NCBI GenBank assembly: GCA_038848005.1
Contig: JAWCNZ010000017.1
Coordinates: forward strand, 1-29,987
Source of the DNA: JAWCNN01 sp038848005
GTDB lineage: Archaea; Thermoproteota; Bathyarchaeia; Bathyarchaeales; Bathycorpusculaceae
Length of the DNA: 29,987 bases
Direction: 5' to 3'
Below are positions 22,623 to 29,987 of the stretch, in pieces. The position numbers and the translations under genes are program-made. A model generated the notes under the pieces. The model was not told the origin of the DNA and did not search any database. It saw only the letters and a list, made by a program, of their open reading frames with translations. The stretch's first letter is position 1; each line of letters starts with the position of its first letter.

Positions 22623-23678
22623 TTAACGGATTTGTATTGAGGCTCCACAGTACTCGCATTGCACTGTTGTTTGTCCCTTATAAATCTCGCGTGTATATGG
22701 AGCGCCGCAGTTAAGACATCGAACAATCTGGATGGCTGGGGCTTCCTTGGCTGTTACACCTCTTATGGTGGCTATGTCTCTGTCAGCTTCTCCGCCGATT
22801 ATGTAGTTGAAAAACCTTGTTATCACGTCGGCTTCCCAATCCTTCACGTCGAAAGGCGTTTCCGCCAAACCACGTTCAGGCTTAAAGCGAATGTAAACTC
22901 CAGTCCACGCAACTAAACCCACCCTTCCTTTGGATATTTCTTGTAATGCGCCGATAGGCTGTTCCACCAAAACTACCCGTTCAACCTTCTTTTTCGTAGC
23001 TATGAAAAGCTTCTTTTCTAACACAACCTCGCGTTTTCCTTCAAAAATAAACCGTTGGTTTGTAAAATAAAGTGTTCCCTCACTTTTTTCGCCAACCATA
23101 ATTTTTCCTTCAACAGCTAAAATGGGGCATTCTTCCTGTTTTAATGGGAAAGACGCTTGAGAAAACAGTTGAACTGTTTTTTCAGCTATTTTTAGGTCTC
23201 TGTCTATGGCGGTGATGCTTGCCATCAACTCATTTAACGAAGCGTTAACCTTGCTTGCTTCAGAAACAGCTCTTGCCCTCAAAGAAGATGCTTCTACGAG
23301 TAGGCGCGCTGCTAAAGATTGACTGTAAATGACGTTGCCACGGTCTATTTCGGTTCGCAAGCGCCTTGCTTCAGTTTCTAGCATGCGAATTTGCGTTGTT
23401 AAGGGTTGAACGTTGTTAAGGAAAGCTTGTTTAAGAATTGGAGCCGAATCCTTCCATTTTGTAGTTAACAATTCAATGCTTTTCTCAAGATACCCCATAG
23501 CTGCATATCCTCGTCCCCGCACCGTTGCAAGCCTACTTGGAAGAGAACCCATAGCCCCCTCTATAAGCGCTAATTTGCGTTCTACATCACTTATAACTCC
23601 AGAAGCACTTGAAAGCTCAGACTCTATTGAGCGAAGCTGAGAGTAAAGGGCTTCTCTTTCCCCACCAACATACGCCAT
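22623..23678 (-). CDS. coiled-coil / GRAM-like / zinc-ribbon protein
   Basis: A 351-residue protein with three parts. Residues 1-170 are a long coiled coil with Leu/Ile heptads. Residues 180-285 (AVEGKIMVGEKSEGTLYFTNQRFIFEGKR...) look like a GRAM/PH-like beta domain: the 'GxLYxTNxRxIF' pattern is typical. The C-terminus is a zinc ribbon, C321-x2-C324 ... C341-x2-C344 (CLNCGAPYT and CEYCGASIQ). I recognise the domains by pattern, not a named family. There is no signal or membrane helix, so it is probably cytosolic and peripherally membrane-associated or a scaffold. ATG 23678 is the start; no clear operon partner. Confidence 0.75.
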   Translation of the reverse strand: MAYVGGEREALYSQLRSIESELSSASGVISDVERKLALIEGAMGSLPSRLATVRGRGYAAMGYLEKSIELLTTKWKDSAPILKQAFLNNVQPLTTQIRMLETEARRLRTEIDRGNVIYSQSLAARLLVEASSLRARAVSEASKVNASLNELMASITAIDRDLKIAEKTVQLFSQASFPLKQEECPILAVEGKIMVGEKSEGTLYFTNQRFIFEGKREVVLEKKLFIATKKKVERVVLVEQPIGALQEISKGRVGLVAWTGVYIRFKPERGLAETPFDVKDWEADVITRFFNYIIGGEADRDIATIRGVTAKEAPAIQIVRCLNCGAPYTREIYKGQTTVQCEYCGASIQIR

Positions 23679-23811
23679 TTTTACAGCCTCAAAATTTCTT
23701 ATTGACTCTGGTATTCAAATAAAAGTTGTGGAAGCCGCCAAAAATAATTTGATTTTGGAGTAGTAAAATATTTTAATTATGAATGTAAAACATTTAGATG
23801 AGGAGGTTCAA

Positions 23812-24051
23812 ATGCCAACAGCCTTTGTGTTGATTAATACAGAAATAGGTTCAGAAACAGATGTGCTGAAAGAGTTGAAAAAAGTTGATGGAGTAGATGA
23901 GGCTTTCGCCGTTTACGGTGTATACGACATAGTTGCAAGGGTTAGAGCAGAAAACATGGATAAACTCAAGGAAATTGTAACTTTACACATAAGAAGACTT
24001 GACAAAGTTAGGTCAACATTAACAATGATAGTTATCGAAGAAAAAAAGTAA
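23812..24051 (+). CDS. stand-alone Lrp/AsnC ligand-binding (RAM) domain protein
   Basis: A 79-residue single RAM domain: AFVLINTEIGSETDVLKELKKVDGVDEAFAVYGVYDIVARVRAENMDKLKEIVTLHIRRLDKVRSTLTMIV. This is the amino-acid sensing and oligomerisation half of Lrp/AsnC regulators, without the helix-turn-helix. Such stand-alone forms are common in archaea; they may sense metabolites or form hetero-oligomers with full-length Lrp proteins. The start is ATG 23812 because GAGGAGG lies five to six bases upstream (about 23800-23806); an upstream in-frame ATG at 23779 would place this site inside the gene. Confidence 0.92.
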   Translation: MPTAFVLINTEIGSETDVLKELKKVDGVDEAFAVYGVYDIVARVRAENMDKLKEIVTLHIRRLDKVRSTLTMIVIEEKK

Positions 24052-24135
24052 CGCTGCACACCCTTTCCTTTTTATCCAGTTAAACCTAAAATTTCCATTT
24101 TTCACACAACTAAATCAGAAAACGGGACAGCATAA

Positions 24136-25473
24136 ATGAAGGAAACTATGCATATAGGATTCGACGACACAGATTCGACAAGAAAAGGATGCACCACTTA
24201 CGTAGCTGCTCTCTTAGTGGAAAAACTACAAAAACTAAACGTTAAATTCATTGATTACCCAAACTTGGTTAGGTTAAACCCAAACGTTCCGTGGAAAACA
24301 AGGGGAAACGGCGCCCTATGCCTAAGAGTGGAATACAGCGGGGATGTGGAAAACGAAATTAAAGAAACCGTCACAAGCACAGTGGAAGAACAGGCAGACT
24401 TGGAATTTAAAGGCACAGAACCTGGCATAGTCTTCTTTAAAAGGGCAAATATTCCAAAAGAAGTTAAAGCGTTTGCCAAAAACACAATTAGCGGGGTGAT
24501 AAACCTAAAAGAAGCTTTAAAACTCATAAAAAAGTTTGAAGCGGAAGCTGTTGGATTCAAAAAGGGCAGAGGAATAATTGGCGGTTTGGCTGCGGTCGGC
24601 GAAACTCTAGATGGCGACCACACTTACGAGATAATTGCGTATCGCACCCCAGAAAATTATGGACTAAAAAGAAAAGTTGACCCAACCTCAATTTTTGAGA
24701 TGGATAGGGTTACAGCGCCATACACGTTTAACAATGTTGACCCAGAAAAGCATAGAATAATCATTACGCCTAGAGGACCAGACCCCGTGCTTTTTGGAAT
24801 TAGAGGTGAAACCCCAGAAATTGTGAAGAAGGCGTTTATGATGGTTAAGGCTTTTGAGCCGATAGAACGGTGGGTTATATTCCGCACAAACCATGGAACA
24901 GACGCCCACCTGAAAAGAGTTGCCAAACTAAGCGATGTTAAGCCGTACCATCCCGTGATTGCAAGGGGAATTGTAGCCGCAAACCCGAAAATAATTCCTC
25001 GAAGACACGTAATCTTCACTATTAAAGATGAAAGCGCACGAGTTGACTGTGCAGCCTACGAGCCTACGGGTTTTCTACGTAACATAGCCAGAAAATTGAT
25101 TGTAGGCGATTACGTTGAAGTTTACGGCGGTGTTCGTCCACCATCAAATGACAAGCCCTTAACAATAAATCTTGAAAAAATTAGGTTGCTGAAACTTGCA
25201 CAAAAAATTGTTTACCAGAACCCAATTTGCCCTAAATGTGGTAAACGATTGAAGTCCATGGGAAAGGGTAAGGGTTTCAAATGTGAAAAATGCGGTTTAA
25301 AATACACTAACATTGGAAAAATTGAGGTTAAAATGAAAAGAGAAATTGGAAAAGGATTATACATAACATCAGTTAGGTCTCAGAGGCATTTAACCAAACC
25401 TTTTAGGCGTTATGGAATGGAAAAACATGATAAATCCATTGTAAAGCTGGTTGATTGCTGGCATTATCCCTAA
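24136..25473 (+). CDS. tiaS: tRNA(Ile2) 2-agmatinylcytidine synthetase TiaS
   Basis: A 445-residue enzyme that uses ATP and agmatine to convert C34 of the tRNA-Ile CAU anticodon to agmatidine, allowing AUA decoding; it is archaea-specific and essential where studied. Visible parts: the N-terminal kinase-like domain (IGFDDTDSTRKGCTTYVAALLVEKL and PWKTRGNGALCLRV), the central domain (VGFKKGRGIIGGLAAVG), an OB fold (about 280-345) and a C-terminal zinc ribbon C365-x2-C368 / C383-x2-C386. Size fits the family. ATG 24136 is taken; ATG 24148 is another option. It probably forms its own transcript, since 84 bases separate it from the Lrp-type gene. Confidence 0.96.
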   Translation: MKETMHIGFDDTDSTRKGCTTYVAALLVEKLQKLNVKFIDYPNLVRLNPNVPWKTRGNGALCLRVEYSGDVENEIKETVTSTVEEQADLEFKGTEPGIVFFKRANIPKEVKAFAKNTISGVINLKEALKLIKKFEAEAVGFKKGRGIIGGLAAVGETLDGDHTYEIIAYRTPENYGLKRKVDPTSIFEMDRVTAPYTFNNVDPEKHRIIITPRGPDPVLFGIRGETPEIVKKAFMMVKAFEPIERWVIFRTNHGTDAHLKRVAKLSDVKPYHPVIARGIVAANPKIIPRRHVIFTIKDESARVDCAAYEPTGFLRNIARKLIVGDYVEVYGGVRPPSNDKPLTINLEKIRLLKLAQKIVYQNPICPKCGKRLKSMGKGKGFKCEKCGLKYTNIGKIEVKMKREIGKGLYITSVRSQRHLTKPFRRYGMEKHDKSIVKLVDCWHYP

Positions 25474-25539
25474 CTTTCGTTTCCGTTTATCAAACAGAAA
25501 AATGGGAATTTTAGAGTTTCAGCGAAAAAGCTTGGTTTA

Positions 25540-26643
25540 TTATTTTATATACGTGAATCCTTCTATTCTGCTGTTGTAAGCTGCTGTTCCCCAAAGGAAG
25601 AAGCCCGATGTGGAAGCGTATGGGTAATAAGGATAAGTACTGGCTACAAGTTTTGTGTAGTAGTAAACAGTCCATGTTGATGGAACCAAGCCTGTTGCGC
25701 CTAACGGCTCCGTTATAAAAGTCGCTGTTGAAACATGCCATGAGGGCCCACATATCACGTTTACTGTAATTTTTATGGCATCTGTTGGTTCAAGCGGAAC
25801 AGATGGACAGTCCCATGTTGCACTTTGTATTCCCTCCCATGTTCCCGGCCCGCTTGACCCTCTACCAACTGCGGCAACGCCATTCGCTATTGAAGTTTCC
25901 GAACCATCAGCGTGTCTAACTGCAACATTAATGGAACAAGTAAACGTGCAAAGGCCCGTGTATCCTTGGCTGATGCTTTTTGCAATATCAGATTGTGAGG
26001 TTTCAAGTTTATAGGCTGTCAAGCCGTTAACCGTATGCTGGTCTCCACGCATATAACGAACTTCGGTTACTTTTCCCTCACAGAGAGGCCCGATGAGCTG
26101 AAGACAGCCAGCATTGCACACGGCATCGCAAAGACCGCTCAAAGACCCGCAAAGTGAGGAAGCCGCACCACATGTGGCAGCACAGCCCAACGCACATAAA
26201 GTTGGTACATCGCCACAAATGTAACCACAAATAATAGCCGTGATAACGGGGCAAGTTGCAGCACAGAAAACACAACATGCTAGATTGGCGGGGCATCCAC
26301 ATACGGCGGCACAAATAAGGCTGCATACTCCTCCTATAACCATATCACAAAGGAGACCGCAATCCACATCGGTCAGAATTGCTTCCGCTTTGCGGATTTC
26401 GTTGTCATAGTTTTGTAACTTCATCTTCACAATTTCAGACAAATGAGTGATTTCTTTTTCCATTGTATAGTATACGTTAGCAAGTTGTTGAATTGTCGTA
26501 TTTTGACTGTTTCCATAAAGCGAACCAATTTCCCTAGCAACTCTGCTCAATACCAAATAGTGCTCGGATAGTATAATGCTCTGATTGAAGCTTACAAACT
26601 CTGCTGATGTGATTTCTGGTTTATTAGAAGGCACATAACTCAC
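25540..26643 (-). CDS. cysteine-rich protein (20 Cys in 94 residues), halocin C8-like in style
   Basis: A 367-residue frame. Residues 1-90 are mostly helical; residues 95-188 hold 20 cysteines spaced mainly by three to four small hydrophobic residues (C95, C99, C107, C111, C115, C117, C123, C124 ... C180, C188); residues 190-367 are beta-rich, with many Tyr, Thr and Ser. Cys-rich, Ala/Gly/Ile-rich blocks like this recall halocin C8, an archaeal bacteriocin cut from a larger precursor; the likeness is by composition only. There is no signal peptide in this frame, and GTG 26643 is a poor start: the frame is open upstream for some 30 codons with sensible text. It is probably the C-terminal part of the gene at 26624-27226. 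Confidence 0.7.
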   Translation of the reverse strand: MSYVPSNKPEITSAEFVSFNQSIILSEHYLVLSRVAREIGSLYGNSQNTTIQQLANVYYTMEKEITHLSEIVKMKLQNYDNEIRKAEAILTDVDCGLLCDMVIGGVCSLICAAVCGCPANLACCVFCAATCPVITAIICGYICGDVPTLCALGCAATCGAASSLCGSLSGLCDAVCNAGCLQLIGPLCEGKVTEVRYMRGDQHTVNGLTAYKLETSQSDIAKSISQGYTGLCTFTCSINVAVRHADGSETSIANGVAAVGRGSSGPGTWEGIQSATWDCPSVPLEPTDAIKITVNVICGPSWHVSTATFITEPLGATGLVPSTWTVYYYTKLVASTYPYYPYASTSGFFLWGTAAYNSRIEGFTYIK

Positions 26644-27226
26644 ACCCGTATAGGAATTGTTGTATATTCCTGAAATTAACGGAGTGAGAATCGTGAAAAA
26701 GCGATACTGTCCATTCAGAGTGCTCGACCCTGTAGTTCAGCATGTACCCTTGCATGGAGTTTTGTTCAGAAGTAAGCTCGAACTTAATGAGAGAAGTACT
26801 TCTACTAAATTGATTGTCAATCTCGAAATATCTCCACAAGTTGTTTATTGAAATAATCATCTCATGAGTTGTTCCATTCATTTTATAAGTAAGAAGCATC
26901 ACTTTTTGGTCCTTCGTGTCCGCCAAAACGCTAAGGCTTAACGGTTCTATGGAAAACTTGGATGCGTGAGACCCGTCACTGTTAAATGATCCCCCGCAAA
27001 CTTTGCATCCAGTGTCATTTTTGAATGATTGTAACGCTGTTACCCAGGGCTCTACACTCAACGAGACCTCCCCGTTAATCACATTAACCGTGACTTGATG
27101 AAAAGTAGTTTCTGCACTTGGACTAATGTTCGTGGAAGGCATTATTAAGGTAATGACAATTAATGAAAGGCTCACAAACGCAGCAGCCACAGTAGATGTT
27201 TTTCTTTTCAACATAGCTTCAACCAT
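26624..27226 (-). CDS. secreted protein with N-terminal signal or anchor, probably frameshifted into the Cys-rich gene
   Basis: A frame of 200 residues: a Lys/Arg start (LKRKT), then a hydrophobic segment TVAAAFVSLSLIVITLIM at about 11-28, and an extracytoplasmic, beta-rich domain (HQVTVNVINGEVSLSVEPW) with a CKVCGG motif. Its last ~25 residues read poorly. Dropping one T from a T5 run (26696-26700) after WTVS lets translation run on as FTILTPLISGIYNNSYTG straight into the Cys-rich frame, giving a protein of about 561 residues. TATA-like TTTAAATAT at 27262-27270 predicts a start near 27240, so ATG 27226 would be nearly leaderless; TTG 27235 is the alternative. Function unknown. Confidence 0.65.
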   Translation of the reverse strand: MVEAMLKRKTSTVAAAFVSLSLIVITLIMPSTNISPSAETTFHQVTVNVINGEVSLSVEPWVTALQSFKNDTGCKVCGGSFNSDGSHASKFSIEPLSLSVLADTKDQKVMLLTYKMNGTTHEMIISINNLWRYFEIDNQFSRSTSLIKFELTSEQNSMQGYMLNYRVEHSEWTVSLFHDSHSVNFRNIQQFLYGCELCAF

Positions 27227-27311
27227 TTTATACAACCCGAAGCTTCTTTCCCCTCCTTTACATATTTAAATTTTGTGGTAAAATTGCTTGGGTCAATTTG
27301 TGGCACCCACT

Positions 27312-27509
27312 CTAGAAACATCTTCCTGTCTTAGTGCGCTGTCCATAAATGACAAATAGCAATATTATCAAAGATACTGTTGTTGCTAAAGCTAAGACTT
27401 GAAGAAGTTTTATTTCCTTCCATACAAGCAGGTCTGTCATAGCACCTGCAATAAAAGCAACAAGCCACATTATTATGGCCATCACAGCGATTCTTAAGAT
27501 GTTCCTCAA
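27312..27509 (-). CDS. small two-helix membrane protein
   Basis: A 65-residue protein with two membrane helices (about 5-28 and 36-55) and a short polar, positively charged end (YGQRTKTGRC). The start is TTG 27509, seven bases after the preceding gene's stop, so it is co-transcribed with the four-helix protein at 27517-27861. Small membrane proteins next to a secreted Cys-rich gene could provide export or immunity, but there is no family signal to support that, and it may be an unrelated membrane protein. Confidence 0.5.
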   Translation of the reverse strand: MRNILRIAVMAIIMWLVAFIAGAMTDLLVWKEIKLLQVLALATTVSLIILLFVIYGQRTKTGRCF

Positions 27510-27516
27510 TTATTTC

Positions 27517-27861
27517 TCACAGCTCCATCCATCTTTTTCTAGATATAAACGAAATTATCAAAACTGGAAGAAAGACGATGAAACCAAGTATAAATGCTAT
27601 TGGCGGCAACAAGAAGGCTGTTTCCAAAGGCTTATCGTGGAATATATTTGCTATAACTGAGAAAAACCCTGTTCCAGCAGCAAATCCAATAGCAACCACT
27701 AGAGAGTTTAAAAAAGCACTACGAATAACCGCCCCAAAAGTTTCAGGATAATGACCACTCCTAAATCTTGCATACCCCTTTTTCCAACTTAACCAAAATG
27801 CAAAGATGATAACAGAGCCATAAAGTAGCAGTAACGAAACGTGAGTGAGTGAAATTCCCAT
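27517..27861 (-). CDS. four-helix small membrane protein
   Basis: A 114-residue protein with helices at about 6-24, 45-68, 78-106 and a basic ending (ISRKRWMEL). Between helices 1 and 2 is a polar loop with Lys/Arg/Tyr (KKGYARFRSGHY). I recognise no family. Start ATG 27861 has GGTGG some eleven bases upstream. It is the first gene of a minus-strand pair; the distance to the secreted gene is 76 bases beyond the next small gene, so all four may be one accessory unit. Confidence 0.6.
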   Translation of the reverse strand: MGISLTHVSLLLLYGSVIIFAFWLSWKKGYARFRSGHYPETFGAVIRSAFLNSLVVAIGFAAGTGFFSVIANIFHDKPLETAFLLPPIAFILGFIVFLPVLIISFISRKRWMEL

Positions 27862-28052
27862 GGACTATCTTACACCACCAATGCTGAAAGGAGTAAATGA
27901 CTCACAAAATTTTATGAGCTCTTTAATGGTATAAAAATTGCGGTTACGATGTCAATGAACACAAAAATTCCTACATCAATTGTAACTTTAAACTCTCATG
28001 TAAAGTTCACCGTTTTTAGAACTTTGGATTTCCGTAAGTTGGCATTTCCTCT

Positions 28053-28307
28053 TTAAGACTTTTTGTTTTCATTTGCCTTGAAGATTTCGCATAGCATTTG
28101 ATAAAGTTCCTCACCGCCCTCCACTCTTAAAAATAAGTCTTTTTCCGCTCTGAGCAAGCGTCCCATGGTTTGGTATGTTCTTCGCCATTCAAGCTCCTGC
28201 CACATCATACGGTAATGTTTCTGTTCAATCCAAGCCCTAAAAATTAAGACGACAAACATGCCTATGGTAACGGCGAGATTTAACAGGTATATATCCAGTA
28301 AATCCAT
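28053..28307 (-). CDS. single-helix membrane protein with charged cytoplasmic tail
   Basis: An 84-residue protein: helix at about 6-23 (YLLNLAVTIGMFVVLIFRA), then a charged helical tail (RMMWQELEWRRTYQTMGRLLRAEKDL). A strong ribosome-binding site, GGAGGTG, lies seven or so bases before ATG 28307. No family recognised. It stands alone, divergent from the GH5 gene, with 191 bases to the next gene on its strand. The tail suggests an interaction with a cytoplasmic partner. Confidence 0.6.
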   Translation of the reverse strand: MDLLDIYLLNLAVTIGMFVVLIFRAWIEQKHYRMMWQELEWRRTYQTMGRLLRAEKDLFLRVEGGEELYQMLCEIFKANENKKS

Positions 28308-28469
28308 ATTTCCACCTCCACTAGGTAAATGCTTCTTATCTATTAATAAAACACATTTAAATCAAACTTGCGGATATGCCCTCTTCAAATTTCATTCAGC
28401 TTTTTGCAGAATATTCGACATTTCCCGCAACTGAATACACCAGCAACAAAACATAAATTCTTATATAGA

Positions 28470-28478
28470 ATCAAAGGC
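28470..28478 (+). promoter_or_regulatory. TATA-like box for the GH5 gene
   Basis: CTTATATAG lies about 25-30 bases before an expected transcript start near 28500 and 42 bases before ATG 28520, in the 212-base gap shared with the divergent membrane-protein gene. AGGGGAGAAAGG at 28506-28517 supplies the ribosome-binding site. Inferred by eye. Confidence 0.5.
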
Positions 28479-28519
28479 ATTTTTATCTTGTTGAATTTGG
28501 AAAATAGGGGAGAAAGGTA

Positions 28520-29987
28520 ATGCACAAAAAATATGTTAGTGCCATGATTGTTTTTCTGCTGCTTGCTGTGTCATTCTCTGTTTTCATTAATATTCCAAGT
28601 AAAGCGGCTTCGCTTCCTACAAACGACGATTGGTTACATGTCGAAGGAACTTTGATAAAAGACGCTCAGGGCAGAGTAGTACGTTTGACGGGCATAAATT
28701 GGTTTGGGTTTGAAACATCAACTCAAGGCTTTGATGGGCTGTGGCAAGTTAATTTGGAAGAAAGTTTAGATTTAATTGCCAGCCTCGGATTTAATGTCCT
28801 GCGGATTCCTTTATGCGTCCAACTTGTAAAACCATGGACTCAAGGTGACTACTCTGCGAAAGTTCAAAGCATAAATTCACAAGTAAACCCAGAACTTGTG
28901 GGAATCAGCAGCCTCGACCTCCTTGATAGAGCAATAAACTATTGCAACTCAATCGGTTTGAAAGTTATTCTTGACATGCATAGAGTTGTGAACACGCAAA
29001 TGACAAACCTTTGGTATTACAGCAGTTATACAAAGCAAGACTGGTTGGATTGCTGGGCGTGGCTTGCCAGCCGATACGCAGGCAACGACGCCGTTATTGC
29101 AATGGACGTGTTTAACGAGCCGCATGGCAATCCAGCGCAGGAAGCGGAAGGAAGCTTTGCCAAATGGGACAACTCAAACGACATGAACAATTGGCCCAAA
29201 GCAGTTGAGGAAGTAGCGGCAGTTATACACGCAAGAAACCCAGACGTCCTAATATTAGCCGAAGGAATACAAGCTTATCCGAAACCTGGAGCAAATTGGA
29301 CTTCAAAAAATCCAGATGACTACTACTACAATTGGTGGGGCGGAAACCTAAGAGGCGTCGCAGACCGCCCAATCAATTTAGGATCGAAACAAAACAAGCT
29401 TGTTTATTCACCTCACGATTATGGACCAAGCGTATATAACCAACCATGGTTTTACTCGGGCTTCAACAAAGACACCCTCTACAATGATTGTTGGCGACCT
29501 AATTGGTATTACATTGTGGAAAACGGCATCAGTCCACTGTTAATAGGCGAATGGGGAGGCAGAGTAGAAGGCGACACTAAAACATGGCTTGAAGCGTTAT
29601 CTTCTTTCATACAGGAAAAGAATCTTCACCACACATTTTGGTGTTTTAATCCCAATTCGGGTGATACCGGCGGCATAGTACTCGACGACTGGAAAACCGT
29701 AGACCAAACCAAATACAACATAATTAAAAAGACACTGTGGCAAGACGCCAACGGCAAATTCGTATCGCTGGACCATGTGGCAGTGCTTGGAAAGAACGGA
29801 ACCAACGTAGTACAATACTATGGAGGAGCCACCCCAACTCCGACGCCAACGCCTACTCCTACACCCACTCCTACGCCTACTCCTACGCCGACTGCTACGC
29901 CTACGGCTACTGTTACTGGTGTTGTTACTAGTACTAGGACTACTACGGTTACTAGTACTAGGACGAGTACTAGGACTACTACTATTA
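28520..29987 (+). CDS. secreted glycoside hydrolase family 5 (cellulase-like), 3' end outside the window
   Basis: 489 codons are visible without a stop. A signal peptide (about 1-33, IVFLLLAVSFSVFI, then SKAA) precedes the catalytic (beta/alpha)8 domain (about 40-430): GINWFGFET, FNVLRIPL, VILDMHR, acid/base Glu200 in DVFNEPHG, His299 in SPHDYGP, and nucleophile Glu344 in LLIGEWGG. These are the family 5 residues in their usual order. It probably cleaves beta-1,4-glucans such as cellulose outside the cell. From residue 435 a Pro-Thr linker is followed by Thr/Ser/Arg repeats up to the window edge, so a second domain or membrane anchor likely follows. ATG 28520 is preceded by a good ribosome-binding site. 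Confidence 0.95.
   Translation, partial: MHKKYVSAMIVFLLLAVSFSVFINIPSKAASLPTNDDWLHVEGTLIKDAQGRVVRLTGINWFGFETSTQGFDGLWQVNLEESLDLIASLGFNVLRIPLCVQLVKPWTQGDYSAKVQSINSQVNPELVGISSLDLLDRAINYCNSIGLKVILDMHRVVNTQMTNLWYYSSYTKQDWLDCWAWLASRYAGNDAVIAMDVFNEPHGNPAQEAEGSFAKWDNSNDMNNWPKAVEEVAAVIHARNPDVLILAEGIQAYPKPGANWTSKNPDDYYYNWWGGNLRGVADRPINLGSKQNKLVYSPHDYGPSVYNQPWFYSGFNKDTLYNDCWRPNWYYIVENGISPLLIGEWGGRVEGDTKTWLEALSSFIQEKNLHHTFWCFNPNSGDTGGIVLDDWKTVDQTKYNIIKKTLWQDANGKFVSLDHVAVLGKNGTNVVQYYGGATPTPTPTPTPTPTPTPTPTPTATPTATVTGVVTSTRTTTVTSTRTSTRTTTI
29827..29987 (+). repeat. linker-coding low-complexity repeat in the GH5 gene
   Basis: The DNA encodes ten or so Thr-Pro pairs, then TATPTATVTGVV and a Thr/Ser/Arg array (TSTRTTTV, TSTRTSTRTTT) running off the end. 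At the DNA level the unit ACTAGTACTAGGAC is repeated exactly at 29927-29940 and 29951-29964 with a 24-base period. Such linkers are flexible and often O-glycosylated. Repeat slippage may change its length between strains. Confidence 0.85.

Noticed and set aside
1..29987. CRISPR array, rRNA genes, insertion sequences or integrase
   Set aside because: No regularly spaced repeats, rRNA motifs or transposase/integrase domains were seen on either strand.

Overview
The window looks like chromosomal DNA of an uncultivated archaeon, most plausibly a member of the Bathyarchaeia / TACK group. The signs are an archaeal eIF1/SUI1 protein, TiaS, Tsr3, an archaeal nicotinate phosphoribosyltransferase, stand-alone TRAM proteins, a DUF35/HMG-CoA-synthase gene, TATA-like boxes just upstream of starts, many GTG/TTG starts, and a mix of leaderless and Shine-Dalgarno genes. 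The lineage is inferred; no rRNA or full tRNA is present.

Layout. 1-530: a broken-off C-terminus, possibly of a viral portal-like protein, and a small membrane protein. 547-7066 (minus): a zinc-ribbon protein and SUI1, an ABC ATPase with a very large FtsX-type permease, nicotinate phosphoribosyltransferase and two membrane proteins. 7520-13656 (plus): a thiolase-fold protein that has lost its catalytic residues, a DUF35-HMG-CoA synthase fusion, a Yip1-type membrane protein with a large glycosylatable insert, and a LolD/MacB-type ABC pair. 13781-15784: a TRAM / OB-fold / TRAM trio, a stand-alone LigD-type 3'-phosphoesterase (minus), a structured spacer with a tRNA-like T-arm, and a TFIIB-type zinc-ribbon protein.

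15806-19183: a tungstate ABC transporter (tupA, tupB and an ATPase with a Mop domain), divergent from a ModE-like regulator; the shared promoter carries a palindrome very like the bacterial ModE box. 19300-22564 (minus): an apparent operon of Nnr (NAD(P)HX repair), Tsr3, a frameshifted LysE-family exporter and a macrodomain protein. 22623-25473: a coiled-coil/GRAM-like/zinc-ribbon protein, a stand-alone Lrp-type ligand-binding domain, and TiaS.

25540-28307 (minus): an accessory cluster with a protein holding 20 cysteines in 94 residues (reminiscent of halocin C8), a signal-anchor protein just upstream that is probably its N-terminal part separated by one base in a T5 run, and three small membrane proteins. 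28520-end: a secreted GH5 glycoside hydrolase running off the window within a Thr/Pro/Arg-rich linker.

The two most unusual items are the residue-stripped thiolase next to a DUF35-HMGS fusion and the cysteine-rich secreted cluster. Single-base indels in short runs split at least two genes (LysE and the Cys-rich protein); they could be real or assembly errors.
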